Source of the DNA: Mycosarcoma maydis
Lineage: Eukaryota > Basidiomycota > Ustilaginomycetes > Ustilaginales
Assembly: GCF_000328475.2 (NCBI RefSeq)
Contig: NC_026496.1
Span: 248,001-312,000, forward strand
Reading direction: 5' to 3'
DNA length: 64,000 bases
The notes under the pieces were generated by a model, which worked only from the letters and a program-made list of their open reading frames with translations, searched no databases and had not been told where the DNA came from. The translations under genes and the position numbers were made by a program. Shown here piece by piece: positions 1 to 9,185 of this stretch; the first letter of the stretch is position 1, and every line of letters starts with the position of its first letter.

Positions 1-1
1 G

Positions 2-2704
2 ACGCGACGTACAAAGATCCTTGAAAAGAGCATCCTCACTGGCGAACACGAAAAGATCCAGGGAGGCTACGGCAAGTTTCAAGGTACCTGGATTCCTCTG
101 CAGCGGGCACAACAAGTCGCCGCCGAGTACAACGTCTCGCATCTCCTCCAGCCCATCCTCGAATTTGACCCTGCCACTGCCGACCAGATCCCCAAGCTCT
201 ACCAGCGCAAGAAGCCAGCCGCGTCGGCACGCAATTCGTCGGCTTCGGCCATCAACGATGCAAGAGGCTCGACTCCTTCCAAAATCTACTCGCCGGCTCC
301 TGCAAGCCTTGGCGGCCCAAGCCAGCAGCCTCGCTTCCTCTCATTGCGCCCGCCTAAGGAGACCCACGAGCAAGAAATCTCTTCAGCGATCTTCATGCCA
401 CCTGGCACCGCCGGCCTTCTATCCAACGGTACCTTTGTCGACGATCGTGCAGCGTCAGCGTTAGCCTATCCCGGCCCTCCTGCCATCCCACCCGGTTCCA
501 CTCCGGCAGAGCAGGCCGCCCTTCGCAGCTACAACGTCTATGGCTACACGCCTCAAGGCGTGCCACTCCCGTCCTCGGCTGCGGCAGATGGCAACGGCAC
601 TGAAGCCGCCGCCACAGCTGCCTCGACCGGGGCTGGCAAACGAGAGGCCTCCGAAACCGATCAGGACGGTGCCTCGGCGGCCAAGCGTTCGCGATTGACC
701 AGTCCGCAACAGCAAAGACGAGACGACGGTCTCTTGCTTGGCCCTTCCCCCGTCAAAGACCTCAACGCGCTCGGACCTGCCGGCGGTTCTCTACGTGCTG
801 CCTCGGCACCTCGCGGCCACCGCATCACTGTTGGTCCTCCCGACGCAGCCGGTCGGGATGGCGCTGTGCCTCGCTACGCTGATCGCGCCCTTCCCCCCAA
901 GCCGTACGATGAGGGCGAGAAGCGCATGCGCGATCGCCTCGTCAGCCTCTTTTCCGACGATGGTGTGTTGCCGGGCGTCAGCGAGGCCACCGGCGCGGGC
1001 GCATCTCAGTCTGCGGCGGACGAAGACGACGACGCTTACGTCGCCAAGCTCGACAGCTTGCTAGCTGATCTACGAGAAAAGGCAAGCCTTGGTGGCCTCG
1101 GCGCAAGTGGCACCGATGGACCCAAGGCCACGGTGGATCTCATCACAGACGACCACGGTCATACTGCTTTGCATTGGGCCTCTGCTTTGTGTCGTGTCAA
1201 GCTTGTGCGAACGCTGGTGGCGCGACCTCCATGGCAAGGCGGAGCCAACATCCATGCTGGCAACCACGCCGGTGAGACGGCTCTCCACCGATCTGTGCTG
1301 GTCACCAACTCGTACGACGCCTCGTCCTTCCCTACACTGCTCAACTTGCTCTCGTCCTCGCTTAACACTCGTGATTTCAAGAAGCGCACCGTTCTGCACC
1401 ATATTTCGCTCGTCGCTGCTCTCAAAGGCCGCGCCGCATCAGCGAGGTACTATCTCGCCTGCGTCCTCGAACACATTAGTGCCGAAAAGAACTCCAAGTA
1501 CAAGGGCCTTATCGATGCACAGGACGAGGATGGCGAGACTGCACTGGGTATTGTCGCACGACTGGGTAATGCCAGCATGGTGCGTATGCTCCTCGATGTC
1601 GGCGCACGCAAGGACCTTGCCAATGCGCTTGGTATTCGTCCCTCCGACTGGGGCATTGAGTCGAGCGCCGATGGTGCTTCGCTAACGCCATCACAGAATG
1701 ATGGCACAAACACCGTCGCGTCGCTGCCACCACTGACTGCAGCTGATCTAGCATCGCAGAACCCGTCCGACATTATCTCGGCACTAACTCGCCCGGCACA
1801 AGTGCCAGTGATGAAGAGCTCCGACGTGCGCGATCAGCTCAGCTCGACGCTCGACGATCTTCAGTCTTCGTTTGAGCGCGAACTCAAGGAAAAGCAAGAT
1901 GCCGTCTCGACGGTCCAGAGTCATTTGCAGGCTGCTACTCGAGACCTCGCAGCACGTCGTAAGACGGTCTCTGCTGCACAAGCCAAGCTCGCCGAGAAGG
2001 ACGAAGCTCGTCAACGTGTCCAGAATCTGCGTCGTGCCATCGTTGCGCAACTTGGTTTGGAAGAGGCGGATGCTGACTTGAGTTTGGAACAGCTCGTAGA
2101 AGAAGCTGCCAATGCCGCTTCGGCAGCTCCAGCAGACAAGTCGGCAGATAAGATGGACATTGACGGTGCTGAAGATGTCAAGCCTGTTCGTGCGTCTAAT
2201 CTTGAAACCCTCATCGACGACATATTATCGTTTGACACGATTCAATCCGATCTGAAAGCGGTCGGCACCTCTGCTGTGACGCAAGAGGTGGTCGAGCAAG
2301 ACGAGTTGGTCCGTCTGCGCTGGCTCGTGTCTTTCTATCAGTCCAGCTGCGACGAACTATCCTCGACGATTTCCGAACTGGAAGACTCGAGCGCGAAGAA
2401 GGAATCGCAATGCCAACAAGTCGTAGCCATCTGCGCCAATATCCCGCAGGACAAGGTGGAGTCGATGCTCGACGAGTTGCTTACCGCAATGGAAAGTGAT
2501 GGTCCCGATGTCGATCTGGCTAGGGTGGCCAACTTTATGCAGAAGGTGGGGAAGACGCGTGAGAATGGAGACCAGCCAGGTGTGGGAGCGCAGCTCAGCT
2601 CGTCGACGAGTCTCAGTACGGCTGTGTCGAGTGGCGGAACTGCTGCAAGCAGCGTTGTGCCTGCGGTCGAGCGGGATGGTGAAGACGCCAAGCCTGACGC
2701 CTAG
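2..2704 (+). CDS. MBP1: Mbp1-type APSES/ankyrin cell-cycle transcription factor (5' partial)
   Basis: The reading frame is open from base 2 to a TAG at 2702-2704 (900 residues visible), so the start lies left of the window. The first ~50 residues are the end of a KilA-N/APSES DNA-binding domain, with the hallmark GEHEKIQGGYGKFQGTW followed by PILEFDP. Residues about 380-555 carry Swi6/Mbp1-type ankyrin repeats (HGHTALHWA, AGETALHR, DGETALGIVARLGN). Residues about 610-690 form a charged coiled coil, and the C-terminus is the helical dimerisation region. In yeasts such proteins form MBF/SBF, the G1/S regulator that binds MCB boxes; that role here is family knowledge. The closest alternative is a Swi4- or Res1-type paralogue, because the recognition helix is cut off. 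The next gene is convergent. Confidence 0.9.
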   Translation, partial: TRRTKILEKSILTGEHEKIQGGYGKFQGTWIPLQRAQQVAAEYNVSHLLQPILEFDPATADQIPKLYQRKKPAASARNSSASAINDARGSTPSKIYSPAPASLGGPSQQPRFLSLRPPKETHEQEISSAIFMPPGTAGLLSNGTFVDDRAASALAYPGPPAIPPGSTPAEQAALRSYNVYGYTPQGVPLPSSAAADGNGTEAAATAASTGAGKREASETDQDGASAAKRSRLTSPQQQRRDDGLLLGPSPVKDLNALGPAGGSLRAASAPRGHRITVGPPDAAGRDGAVPRYADRALPPKPYDEGEKRMRDRLVSLFSDDGVLPGVSEATGAGASQSAADEDDDAYVAKLDSLLADLREKASLGGLGASGTDGPKATVDLITDDHGHTALHWASALCRVKLVRTLVARPPWQGGANIHAGNHAGETALHRSVLVTNSYDASSFPTLLNLLSSSLNTRDFKKRTVLHHISLVAALKGRAASARYYLACVLEHISAEKNSKYKGLIDAQDEDGETALGIVARLGNASMVRMLLDVGARKDLANALGIRPSDWGIESSADGASLTPSQNDGTNTVASLPPLTAADLASQNPSDIISALTRPAQVPVMKSSDVRDQLSSTLDDLQSSFERELKEKQDAVSTVQSHLQAATRDLAARRKTVSAAQAKLAEKDEARQRVQNLRRAIVAQLGLEEADADLSLEQLVEEAANAASAAPADKSADKMDIDGAEDVKPVRASNLETLIDDILSFDTIQSDLKAVGTSAVTQEVVEQDELVRLRWLVSFYQSSCDELSSTISELEDSSAKKESQCQQVVAICANIPQDKVESMLDELLTAMESDGPDVDLARVANFMQKVGKTRENGDQPGVGAQLSSSTSLSTAVSSGGTAASSVVPAVERDGEDAKPDA

Positions 2705-3180
2705 ATGCTTACTGGATCTTCTCTAGAGGGTATCTGTGGAACCGCTGTTTTCTCTTTTCATCCTCGATCGCTCAGCCTCTGCGCCTGTCAGCCCTGTTTT
2801 TGGAACTCTTCCCTTCCTGCCCCGCCAAGGATGTCTCGTCGATCACTTTTCTCTACATCAACAAATTCTCTCTGTGGTTCTCTTCTTGCTTCTACGCTGT
2901 AACGATATCTATTCTCGAATTCTCTCGGACTTTACAACACGCGACAAGGCCTAGGCTTGTGGCTGCATGTGATGTCGTGAAGCTGAGTAATCACGTGGCT
3001 TGGTCATCTTCTCTGCAACGTCAACGTCACGCGGTCTGCAGCACGCTGTGGCGGGCTGACACGGGTAGATTTGGACAAGATTCGTTTAAGATTGTGAGGG
3101 TCTAGTATTTGGTGAGGTTGTTTGAACGATGCGGGGGGAGGAAAGGGCATCGTGTCGGTTTACGGAGAGTGTGGAGGGGT
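2705..3180. other. Convergent 3' intergenic region
   Basis: Lies between the 3' ends of the Mbp1-type gene and GPM1. It is T/C-rich at first and holds short open frames without recognisable content. I see no gene here; it presumably contains both 3' UTRs. Confidence 0.6.
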
Positions 3181-3801
3181 TTAGCCCTGGAGGATCTCCT
3201 TGGAAACGACCTTTCCATCCGAGTCGAGTTTGTACAGGATGGGAACACCGGTAGCGAGTTCGAGGCCGACGATGTCGTCGTCCGAGATGTTCTCGATATC
3301 CTTGATCATGGCCCTCAACGAGTTACCGTGGGCGGCGACGATGACGTTTTTGCCCTGTTTGACAAGCGGCAAGATTTCCTTGTGGTAGTATGGCCAGACA
3401 CGTTCGGCGGTGAGCTTCAAGCTCTCACCACCGGGAGGCGGGATGTCGTAGCTTCTGCGCCAGATGTGCACCTGGTCCTCGCCCCACTTCTTCCTAGCGT
3501 CGTCCTTGTTGAGACCGCTAAGCTCGCCATAGTCGCGCTCGTTCAGAGCCTGGTCCTTGTGGATAGGGATGTCCTCCTGACCAATCTCCTTGAGCTGGAT
3601 ACCGAGCGTGGTCTGCGCTCGCTGCAGAGCCGAAGTGAACGCCACGTCGAACTTGATGCCCGTAGCAGCGACTCGCTTGGCACCAGTGAGTGCCTCCTCG
3701 CGACCAAGCTCGGTGAGAGCAGGGTCCTTCCATCCGGTAAACAGGTTCAGCTTGTTCCACTCGGATTGACCGTGGCGTGTAAGGACGAGAGTTCCAACCA
3801 T
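3181..3801 (-). CDS. GPM1: Phosphoglycerate mutase (2,3-bisphosphoglycerate-dependent)
   Basis: A 206-residue protein that interconverts 3- and 2-phosphoglycerate in cytosolic glycolysis. The histidine phosphatase signature RHGQSEWN sits at the N-terminus with the phospho-accepting histidine near residue 10. [10 protein letters not shown] supplies the acid/base glutamate region, and AAHGNSLRA holds the second catalytic histidine. PPPGGESL is the family substrate loop. The length is close to that of bacterial and fungal dPGMs (about 230-250), with a slightly shorter C-terminal tail. The start is the ATG at 3801, giving [11 protein letters not shown]; the open frame continues upstream but without an ATG. 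The gene is intronless and divergent from ABP1 across about 840 bp. Confidence 0.95.
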   Translation of the reverse strand: MVGTLVLTRHGQSEWNKLNLFTGWKDPALTELGREEALTGAKRVAATGIKFDVAFTSALQRAQTTLGIQLKEIGQEDIPIHKDQALNERDYGELSGLNKDDARKKWGEDQVHIWRRSYDIPPPGGESLKLTAERVWPYYHKEILPLVKQGKNVIVAAHGNSLRAMIKDIENISDDDIVGLELATGVPILYKLDSDGKVVSKEILQG

Positions 3802-4640
3802 TTTATCAAGCGTTTCCGTGGATGATGAGGTGCGTGATGAAGAGACGCAAGCAAGGTGCAAAGAAGAATCGTGAATTGTGTGAAACCCTCAACAAAGCAC
3901 GCACCACTCGTCCCTTGCGCGCCTTCTCTCACCTCACGCCTCGCTTGTTGAAAATCACGAATCCGGCATGCCACGCCAACTCGCAACTGTGATCAAGATG
4001 GCCCCAACGCGGCGCTTAATTCGTCGGTGCTTCGCCGATCGATAAAATCCACGATCAGATCTGTGCTTTTTGACTGGACTACATGCGCAAAAAGTGCACG
4101 CCGCTTGCTCGAACGCCAAGGCAGCAGTCGAGTGACATACCAACTTGTGCCAATACGCAGCCTGCCTGCTCGCAAATCGAATCAGGACCTTGAAACTTGC
4201 ACTCTGATATCGGGCAGAACGCGTGCTGTCCACCCGCTTCTGGTCAGTGCGGACCGAGACCAGTGACCGGCTCGTAAGAGGATTCACGATTCACGATTGT
4301 CTAGCCAGACTCGTGACTCGTGACTGTTGTCCGAACCTTCGGGTGTAAACGGCATTCGTGATTGTTGGGGCAAAAGTAGAATGTTACGCCGTGTTCAGCT
4401 GCACCTGACCAAAATACGCACGACGCACGACGCATGAGGGATGTCTGGTCACGAACGCGTGCTCCGTGCGTTTTGAGCTGGCTTCACGCTTCACAGCCAC
4501 GCTTGTTCCTCCACCTTCGAAGACACGACGCATACTGCGCACACACACGCCGGGAGCGGAGGTTTTGGTAGATCGACAGAACTCAACGCTGTGTTTGACC
4601 GCGTTCTCCTTCTCTTTGATCACGACATTCAACCGCAAAC
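3802..4640. promoter_or_regulatory. Divergent promoter region GPM1 / ABP1
   Basis: No coding sequence is credible. It contains a tandem ATTCACGATTCACGATT at 4282-4298, CTCGTGACTCGTGACTG just after it, and ATTCGTGATT at 4354-4363. These are members of the motif family dispersed through the promoters of this window. Confidence 0.5.
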
Positions 4641-6554
4641 ATGTCGCTCAACGTCAATCTTTCATCTGGCGCCATCCGCGATGCCTACGAAAAGGTGCTT
4701 GATGGCGTCAAGGACTACCTGGTGCTCACGTACGAAAAGGCATCCAACGATCTTCGCGTCCAGGTGGTCGAAAATGGCGATCTGGACGATCTCAACGAGG
4801 AGTTCTCTGACGGTCGCATCCAGTACGCTTTTGCTCGAGTCAAGGATCCTAACACGCAGCTGCCCAAGTTTGCGCTCATCAACTGGTGCGGTGAAGGTGT
4901 ACCTGAGAACCGCAAGGGCTTGTTCGCCACCCACTCGTCGGCCGTGGCGCAGTATCTGAGGGCATACCATGTCAGCATCAATGCGAGGTCCGAAGCTGAT
5001 GTCGATCCGAAGCTGATCATGCGCAGGATTGCAGAGTCTTCAGGCGCCAACTATTCTGCTGCAGGCAAGGCGGCCAACACGCACGCGGGTGGACCGATCG
5101 GATCGGTTGGTACGAGCTACAAGCCGATCGGAACCCCCGACATCAGAGGAATGCAGAAGACTGCGCCGAAAGACACAATCGCTCCCGTCGGTACCAACTA
5201 TTCATCCAAGCGCGACGAGCTGCAACAGATCCGATCTGGAACTGCGCCCGCACCCAAGCTTCCCAGTGCGCCTCGTGTCAGTGCGCCTGCTTTTGACTCT
5301 GCGCCGGCTGCATCCACTCCGGCTCTGACACCAGCTGCTCCCAAGCCACCAGCCGCATCTGCCTCGAGACTGGTCAGCACCTCTGCAGTACCACCTGCAC
5401 CTAGTCCAGAAGCATCGTCTGCGCCGCCAAAGCCTGCCGAGGACGACCGTATCCAGCCGGTCGGCACGGCGTACCAGCCCATCAGCTTAGGCAAGCCGGG
5501 CAAACTCAACATGGCCAATCGCTTCCCCTTTGGACAGCAAGAGAGCGAATCCTCTCCTGCACCGGCAGCACCACGCGTCGCTTCGGGTGGAGCGTCAGGC
5601 AAGCTTACTTGGAGCCAACGGCAGGAAGCGGCGCGTAAGGAACGAGAAGAGCAAGAGGCCAGAGTCAAGCAGCTCTCGTCCGGGATGCGAACGGCTAGCT
5701 TTGGCACCGGTGGAGCTGGTACGGGCTCTACTGCCGCCGCAAACGCGCCACCTGCGCCTGCTGCTCCCCCCGCGCCCCCGGCACCTCCTACACCTCCTGC
5801 AGCTGCAGCTGTATCCGCACCCGAGGAAGCCGAGGAAGAGGCGCCAGCTGCACCGCCCGCTCCTCCTTCTCCCCCTGCTCCTACAGAGGCGGATGTGGGA
5901 GGAGCTGCAGAGCAACTAGAGTCGACGCATCTCTCTGCTGTCAGTGCTGGCAGCAACAAGGGTCTACGCGGTCGCGTTGCGTGGGCGTACGAAGCAGCTG
6001 AAGACAACGAATTGACGCTTGTCGAGGGAGCGATCATCTCACACATTGAACAGATCGACGAAGGTTGGTGGTCAGGTGTAGATGAGCACGGTCAAGAGGG
6101 TCTGTTCCCTGCCTCGTACGTGGAGCTGATTGAAGGCGAGGCTGAGCCGGAAGAAGAGGCCGCACCGCCAGCACCGCCAGCACCGCCAGCCCCACCTGCT
6201 GCTGCCGCTAGCGAGACAGAAGAGCAAGACGACCAAGGCATTCCACCCCCTCCCCCACCGCCGCCTGCTCCGCCTGTAGCACCTGCAGCACCTGCAGCAC
6301 CTGCTCTGCAAGAGGAAGCGCCCGCGCCTCCTCCGCCGCCTCCTGCACGCGTTGCTGCTGCCGTAGAGGACCGCGGTCTGGTCTGCACAGCTATGTACGA
6401 CTTTGACGCGTCGGAAGACAACGAGCTTACCTTCGCCGAGGGTGACACGATCATCCACGTCGACGACCAGATCAGCGATGATTGGTGGAGCGGTACAAAC
6501 GAGCGTACGGGCGCTCAGGGGTTGTTCCCCGCCAACTATGTTGAGCGAGCTTAG
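4641..6554 (+). CDS. ABP1: Actin-binding protein Abp1 (drebrin-like, ADF-H plus two SH3)
   Basis: A 637-residue cortical actin-patch protein that links F-actin to endocytosis and Arp2/3 activation (family knowledge). Residues about 4-140 are the ADF/cofilin-homology domain (AIRDAYEKVL, FALINWCGEGVPENRKGLF). Residues 140-300 hold repeated P(I/V)GTxY motifs (PIGTSYKPIGT, PVGTNYSSKRD, PVGTAYQPIS), known from fungal Abp1 proteins. A short charged helix (about 330-345) is followed by proline/alanine-rich linkers. Two SH3 domains lie at about 440-497 and 576-636; each ends in GLFPA(S/N)YVE and has a WWSG core. The tandem C-terminal SH3 pair differs from the single SH3 of budding-yeast Abp1. The ATG at 4641 follows an AAAC context. 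Confidence 0.95.
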   Translation: MSLNVNLSSGAIRDAYEKVLDGVKDYLVLTYEKASNDLRVQVVENGDLDDLNEEFSDGRIQYAFARVKDPNTQLPKFALINWCGEGVPENRKGLFATHSSAVAQYLRAYHVSINARSEADVDPKLIMRRIAESSGANYSAAGKAANTHAGGPIGSVGTSYKPIGTPDIRGMQKTAPKDTIAPVGTNYSSKRDELQQIRSGTAPAPKLPSAPRVSAPAFDSAPAASTPALTPAAPKPPAASASRLVSTSAVPPAPSPEASSAPPKPAEDDRIQPVGTAYQPISLGKPGKLNMANRFPFGQQESESSPAPAAPRVASGGASGKLTWSQRQEAARKEREEQEARVKQLSSGMRTASFGTGGAGTGSTAAANAPPAPAAPPAPPAPPTPPAAAAVSAPEEAEEEAPAAPPAPPSPPAPTEADVGGAAEQLESTHLSAVSAGSNKGLRGRVAWAYEAAEDNELTLVEGAIISHIEQIDEGWWSGVDEHGQEGLFPASYVELIEGEAEPEEEAAPPAPPAPPAPPAAAASETEEQDDQGIPPPPPPPPAPPVAPAAPAAPALQEEAPAPPPPPPARVAAAVEDRGLVCTAMYDFDASEDNELTFAEGDTIIHVDDQISDDWWSGTNERTGAQGLFPANYVERA

Positions 6555-7707
6555 GTGCGGTTAGCAAACTAGCCATCACAAGTCACGAATGCTTGATAGA
6601 CGAGTTGAAAGAATGTTTTGTGATGTCTGTATGGGGGGGGGGTATGTGTGTGTATCTTAGATCCCGATCTGATGTGGGCGCAAATCGGGGCTGTCGGCGA
6701 CGGCGAATGGAAGGATGCAAATAAGTGCCATGAATGTTGGAGAGCCGCCTGCTGGCTTAGCCGAGTTTTGGACAGACAGCGGTGGCAGCATGTGGGGAAA
6801 GAGGATCGGAGCGCTCGATGCACGCTGGTGCAAGCTTTTTGAGCTGGTCTACAGGTGCACGGACGGAAGCGCAGTGTGTGTCTGCGGAGACGTTCAGGCG
6901 TTCATTCCTCGGGACACGCAAGCGAAGGCGAAGGGTCACGAGAGCTCTAGCGATCATAACCATGAATGGATCATTGCGCGATGTGGGGCGCAGTATGCGG
7001 TATGCTCTGGAGCCACACTTGTGAGGTAGGATTGACGCAGAAACGGAGAGGAGAGTGCAAGCAAAAGTGACGAGTGACATTCTGTGATGCTGGAGCCGAG
7101 ATGTAGTCACGAGTGGGGTTTCCAACCGCGCGCTCCCGCCGCAACCGCAGGTATCGACGTCTGACCTTGGTGGATCCCTTTGCTGGAAGTCAACGTATCC
7201 ACCCCTGTTGCGACCGCCGACGAACTCCCATGCTCCCACTCGACCTTGGCCAACAATGCGTTGCTCGTAGAGAATAAGCTACACTGTAAGCTCAGTCAAG
7301 GCTGTACCCGGCAATCAAGATTCGTGGAGACAAGCATGCAACGGGGAAATGGGCGGTGTTTTCGGCTGGCTGCAGCGATATGTTCCTGGACATGCTCAAT
7401 TTGCCTTTATGCGTGGCTGGGATGCGACTCTGCAGACGCTCCAAGTCGGTCAACAAACCACACGCCAAATCACGAATTGGGTTCCGTATTCGATCTCCCG
7501 CTTTCTTTCCTTTCCACTCACAGACGTGAAGCCCCCGCGACTGAATCTAGGACTAAATAGACGATCCACCATCGTGAAAGATTTGACAAGTTAGAGAGTT
7601 CAACTAAGATTAACTTGACTGTTACGTGTACTTTCGAGCCGACCCGTGACTGTTCGAGTTGCGTGTCCAGCTGTTCCACACACGACGGATAGGGGCCATC
7701 CACGGCC

Positions 7708-7724
7708 AAAAAAAAAAAAAAAAA
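7708..7724. repeat. Poly(A) tract, 17 bases
   Basis: An uninterrupted run of 17 A followed by CCC in the intergenic region. It has no target-site duplication or element attached that I can see, so it is most likely a simple slippage tract. Confidence 0.9.
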
Positions 7725-8711
7725 CCCAGTTCAATTCAAAAATGAAAGAGGCAAGTTAGAAAAGTCACAGTCACGAGTGTGCTGCTCACAGCTCAGAAAG
7801 GGTGAAAAGGGGGCAACAGGGACGAGACTTACAATCACCTGCGTGTTAGCGTGAGACTGTTGTGATGTTTTAACTTAACTTAGGTTGAGTTAGCAGGTCG
7901 CAGTCGCGCTTTGAACTCTGACCCGTTCTTTTTCGGATTCTGCGCATCGGCTGCGCTGCGGGTTTAGTGTGTATACATGACGCTTCACGCTTACCTTTTC
8001 AATTTCGGTTGTGATTGTTTATTTATTGATATTTTGGTGGCGAATGGTGAATCGTGAATGCGCCTTTGTGATTAAAGATTTTCGTGGCTGTTGCGGAGCT
8101 GTTTCCCTGTCGTGCGTCGGTGATTGTTTTGCTGGCTGGCGTGCGGCAGCAACTGCGCGTGGTGGTGCCGCCTGGTCTCTTTCGTTTTCTCTCGGTGCAA
8201 ACACCTCTTAGAGCGACGCGGCTCCGCTTTTTGCTATTTGCTTTGTGCTTTGTGCTTTGTGCTTCGTGTTCCACGTTCTGTGTTCGCATTAGAGCTCTGT
8301 TAACTCACTCACGACTACGTGCTGTGCGCTGTGCTAATCACGAATGCTCTGCGTTGACGTTGCGCTTGCTACTCGCTGCACTTGCCGCCCACCCGATTCC
8401 TCTCGATGTCACTGTACCCCTTTGTCATCACCGTTTTCTTCGTCTACACTGCATCCTCCACCGTACCTGCCATCATCCTCCTCTCTTCGGCCGTCTGGCT
8501 TCGTACGATCGACCGCTACCGAAAAGTCCAGTAGCGCAGGGGCAGATTCAATTCACATCCAAGACGCTTTTGAACCCACATCTCGATCGTACGACACATA
8601 CTTACAAACACATACACTCCGTACACATACGCGCGCGCGCTGCTGCTCGTCTCCCTTGTCTCGCGCAAAACAACGACACACGTATAGCCCCATTCCTCTA
8701 CACTCGCCCAC

Positions 8712-8756
8712 CTTGCCCAGCTTGCCCAGCTTGCCCATCTTGCCCATCTTGCCCGC
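8712..8756. repeat. Five-copy 9-bp tandem repeat (CTTGCCCAG/T)
   Basis: Copies are CTTGCCCAG twice, CTTGCCCAT twice and a diverged CTTGCCCGC. It lies about 430 bp upstream of the LIM-RhoGAP start, in the presumed 5' leader. Confidence 0.9.
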
Positions 8757-9185
8757 TTGGCATGCCATTCGTCTGCTAGCCTCTCCTCACCACCACCAGC
8801 AGCCAGCACGCACGCAGCACTCGTGATTGCATTGCACCGCCAAACCCAACTGCCGTGCTCCGCGGCGCTCCCTCGAATCCGAGCGTTCACACGCTTCTGT
8901 CTGCTAGGTCCAGTACCGTAGCAGAATCGGTCGCTCATCGAGCCTATCTCTAGCCACGCCCGTCTCGCCTTTCTGTTTGGTGGCAAGCAGGCGTCCTTTA
9001 TGTGCACAAACACCCGCGTACAGCACTTCCCTTTCCCTGTCCTCTGTCGCCACTCTCTTGCGGCATCTCCTAGACATTGATCATCCACACATTCAACGCC
9101 TCTCGACGACACCTCACCCATCTCCGCCCATCCTTGCGCTGTGCGCTGCTTCTGTCTGGCTTTGTAGTTCGACCATCATTCTATC

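Larger units (their letters stand above)
6555..9185. promoter_or_regulatory. Long intergenic region and 5' leader upstream of the LIM-RhoGAP gene
   Basis: About 2.6 kb with no convincing gene; the open frames here have no recognisable domain. It holds a 17-base A tract (7708-7724), motif copies at 7468-7479, 8047-8059 and 8336-8345, and a 9-base tandem repeat (8712-8756). The last ~700 bases are C/T-rich, as expected for a long 5' UTR of the gene starting at 9186. Confidence 0.5.

Noticed and set aside
3109..3825. 238-codon plus-strand frame
   Set aside because: Complete antisense of the phosphoglycerate mutase gene; its hydrophobic pattern mirrors that gene.
5198..6046. 282-codon minus-strand frame rich in Gly/Ala
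   Set aside because: It is the antisense of the Pro/Ala linkers of ABP1; composition explains it.
8700..8760. CRISPR-like array
   Set aside because: The 9-bp units are contiguous without spacers, and the organism is a eukaryote; it is a simple tandem repeat.
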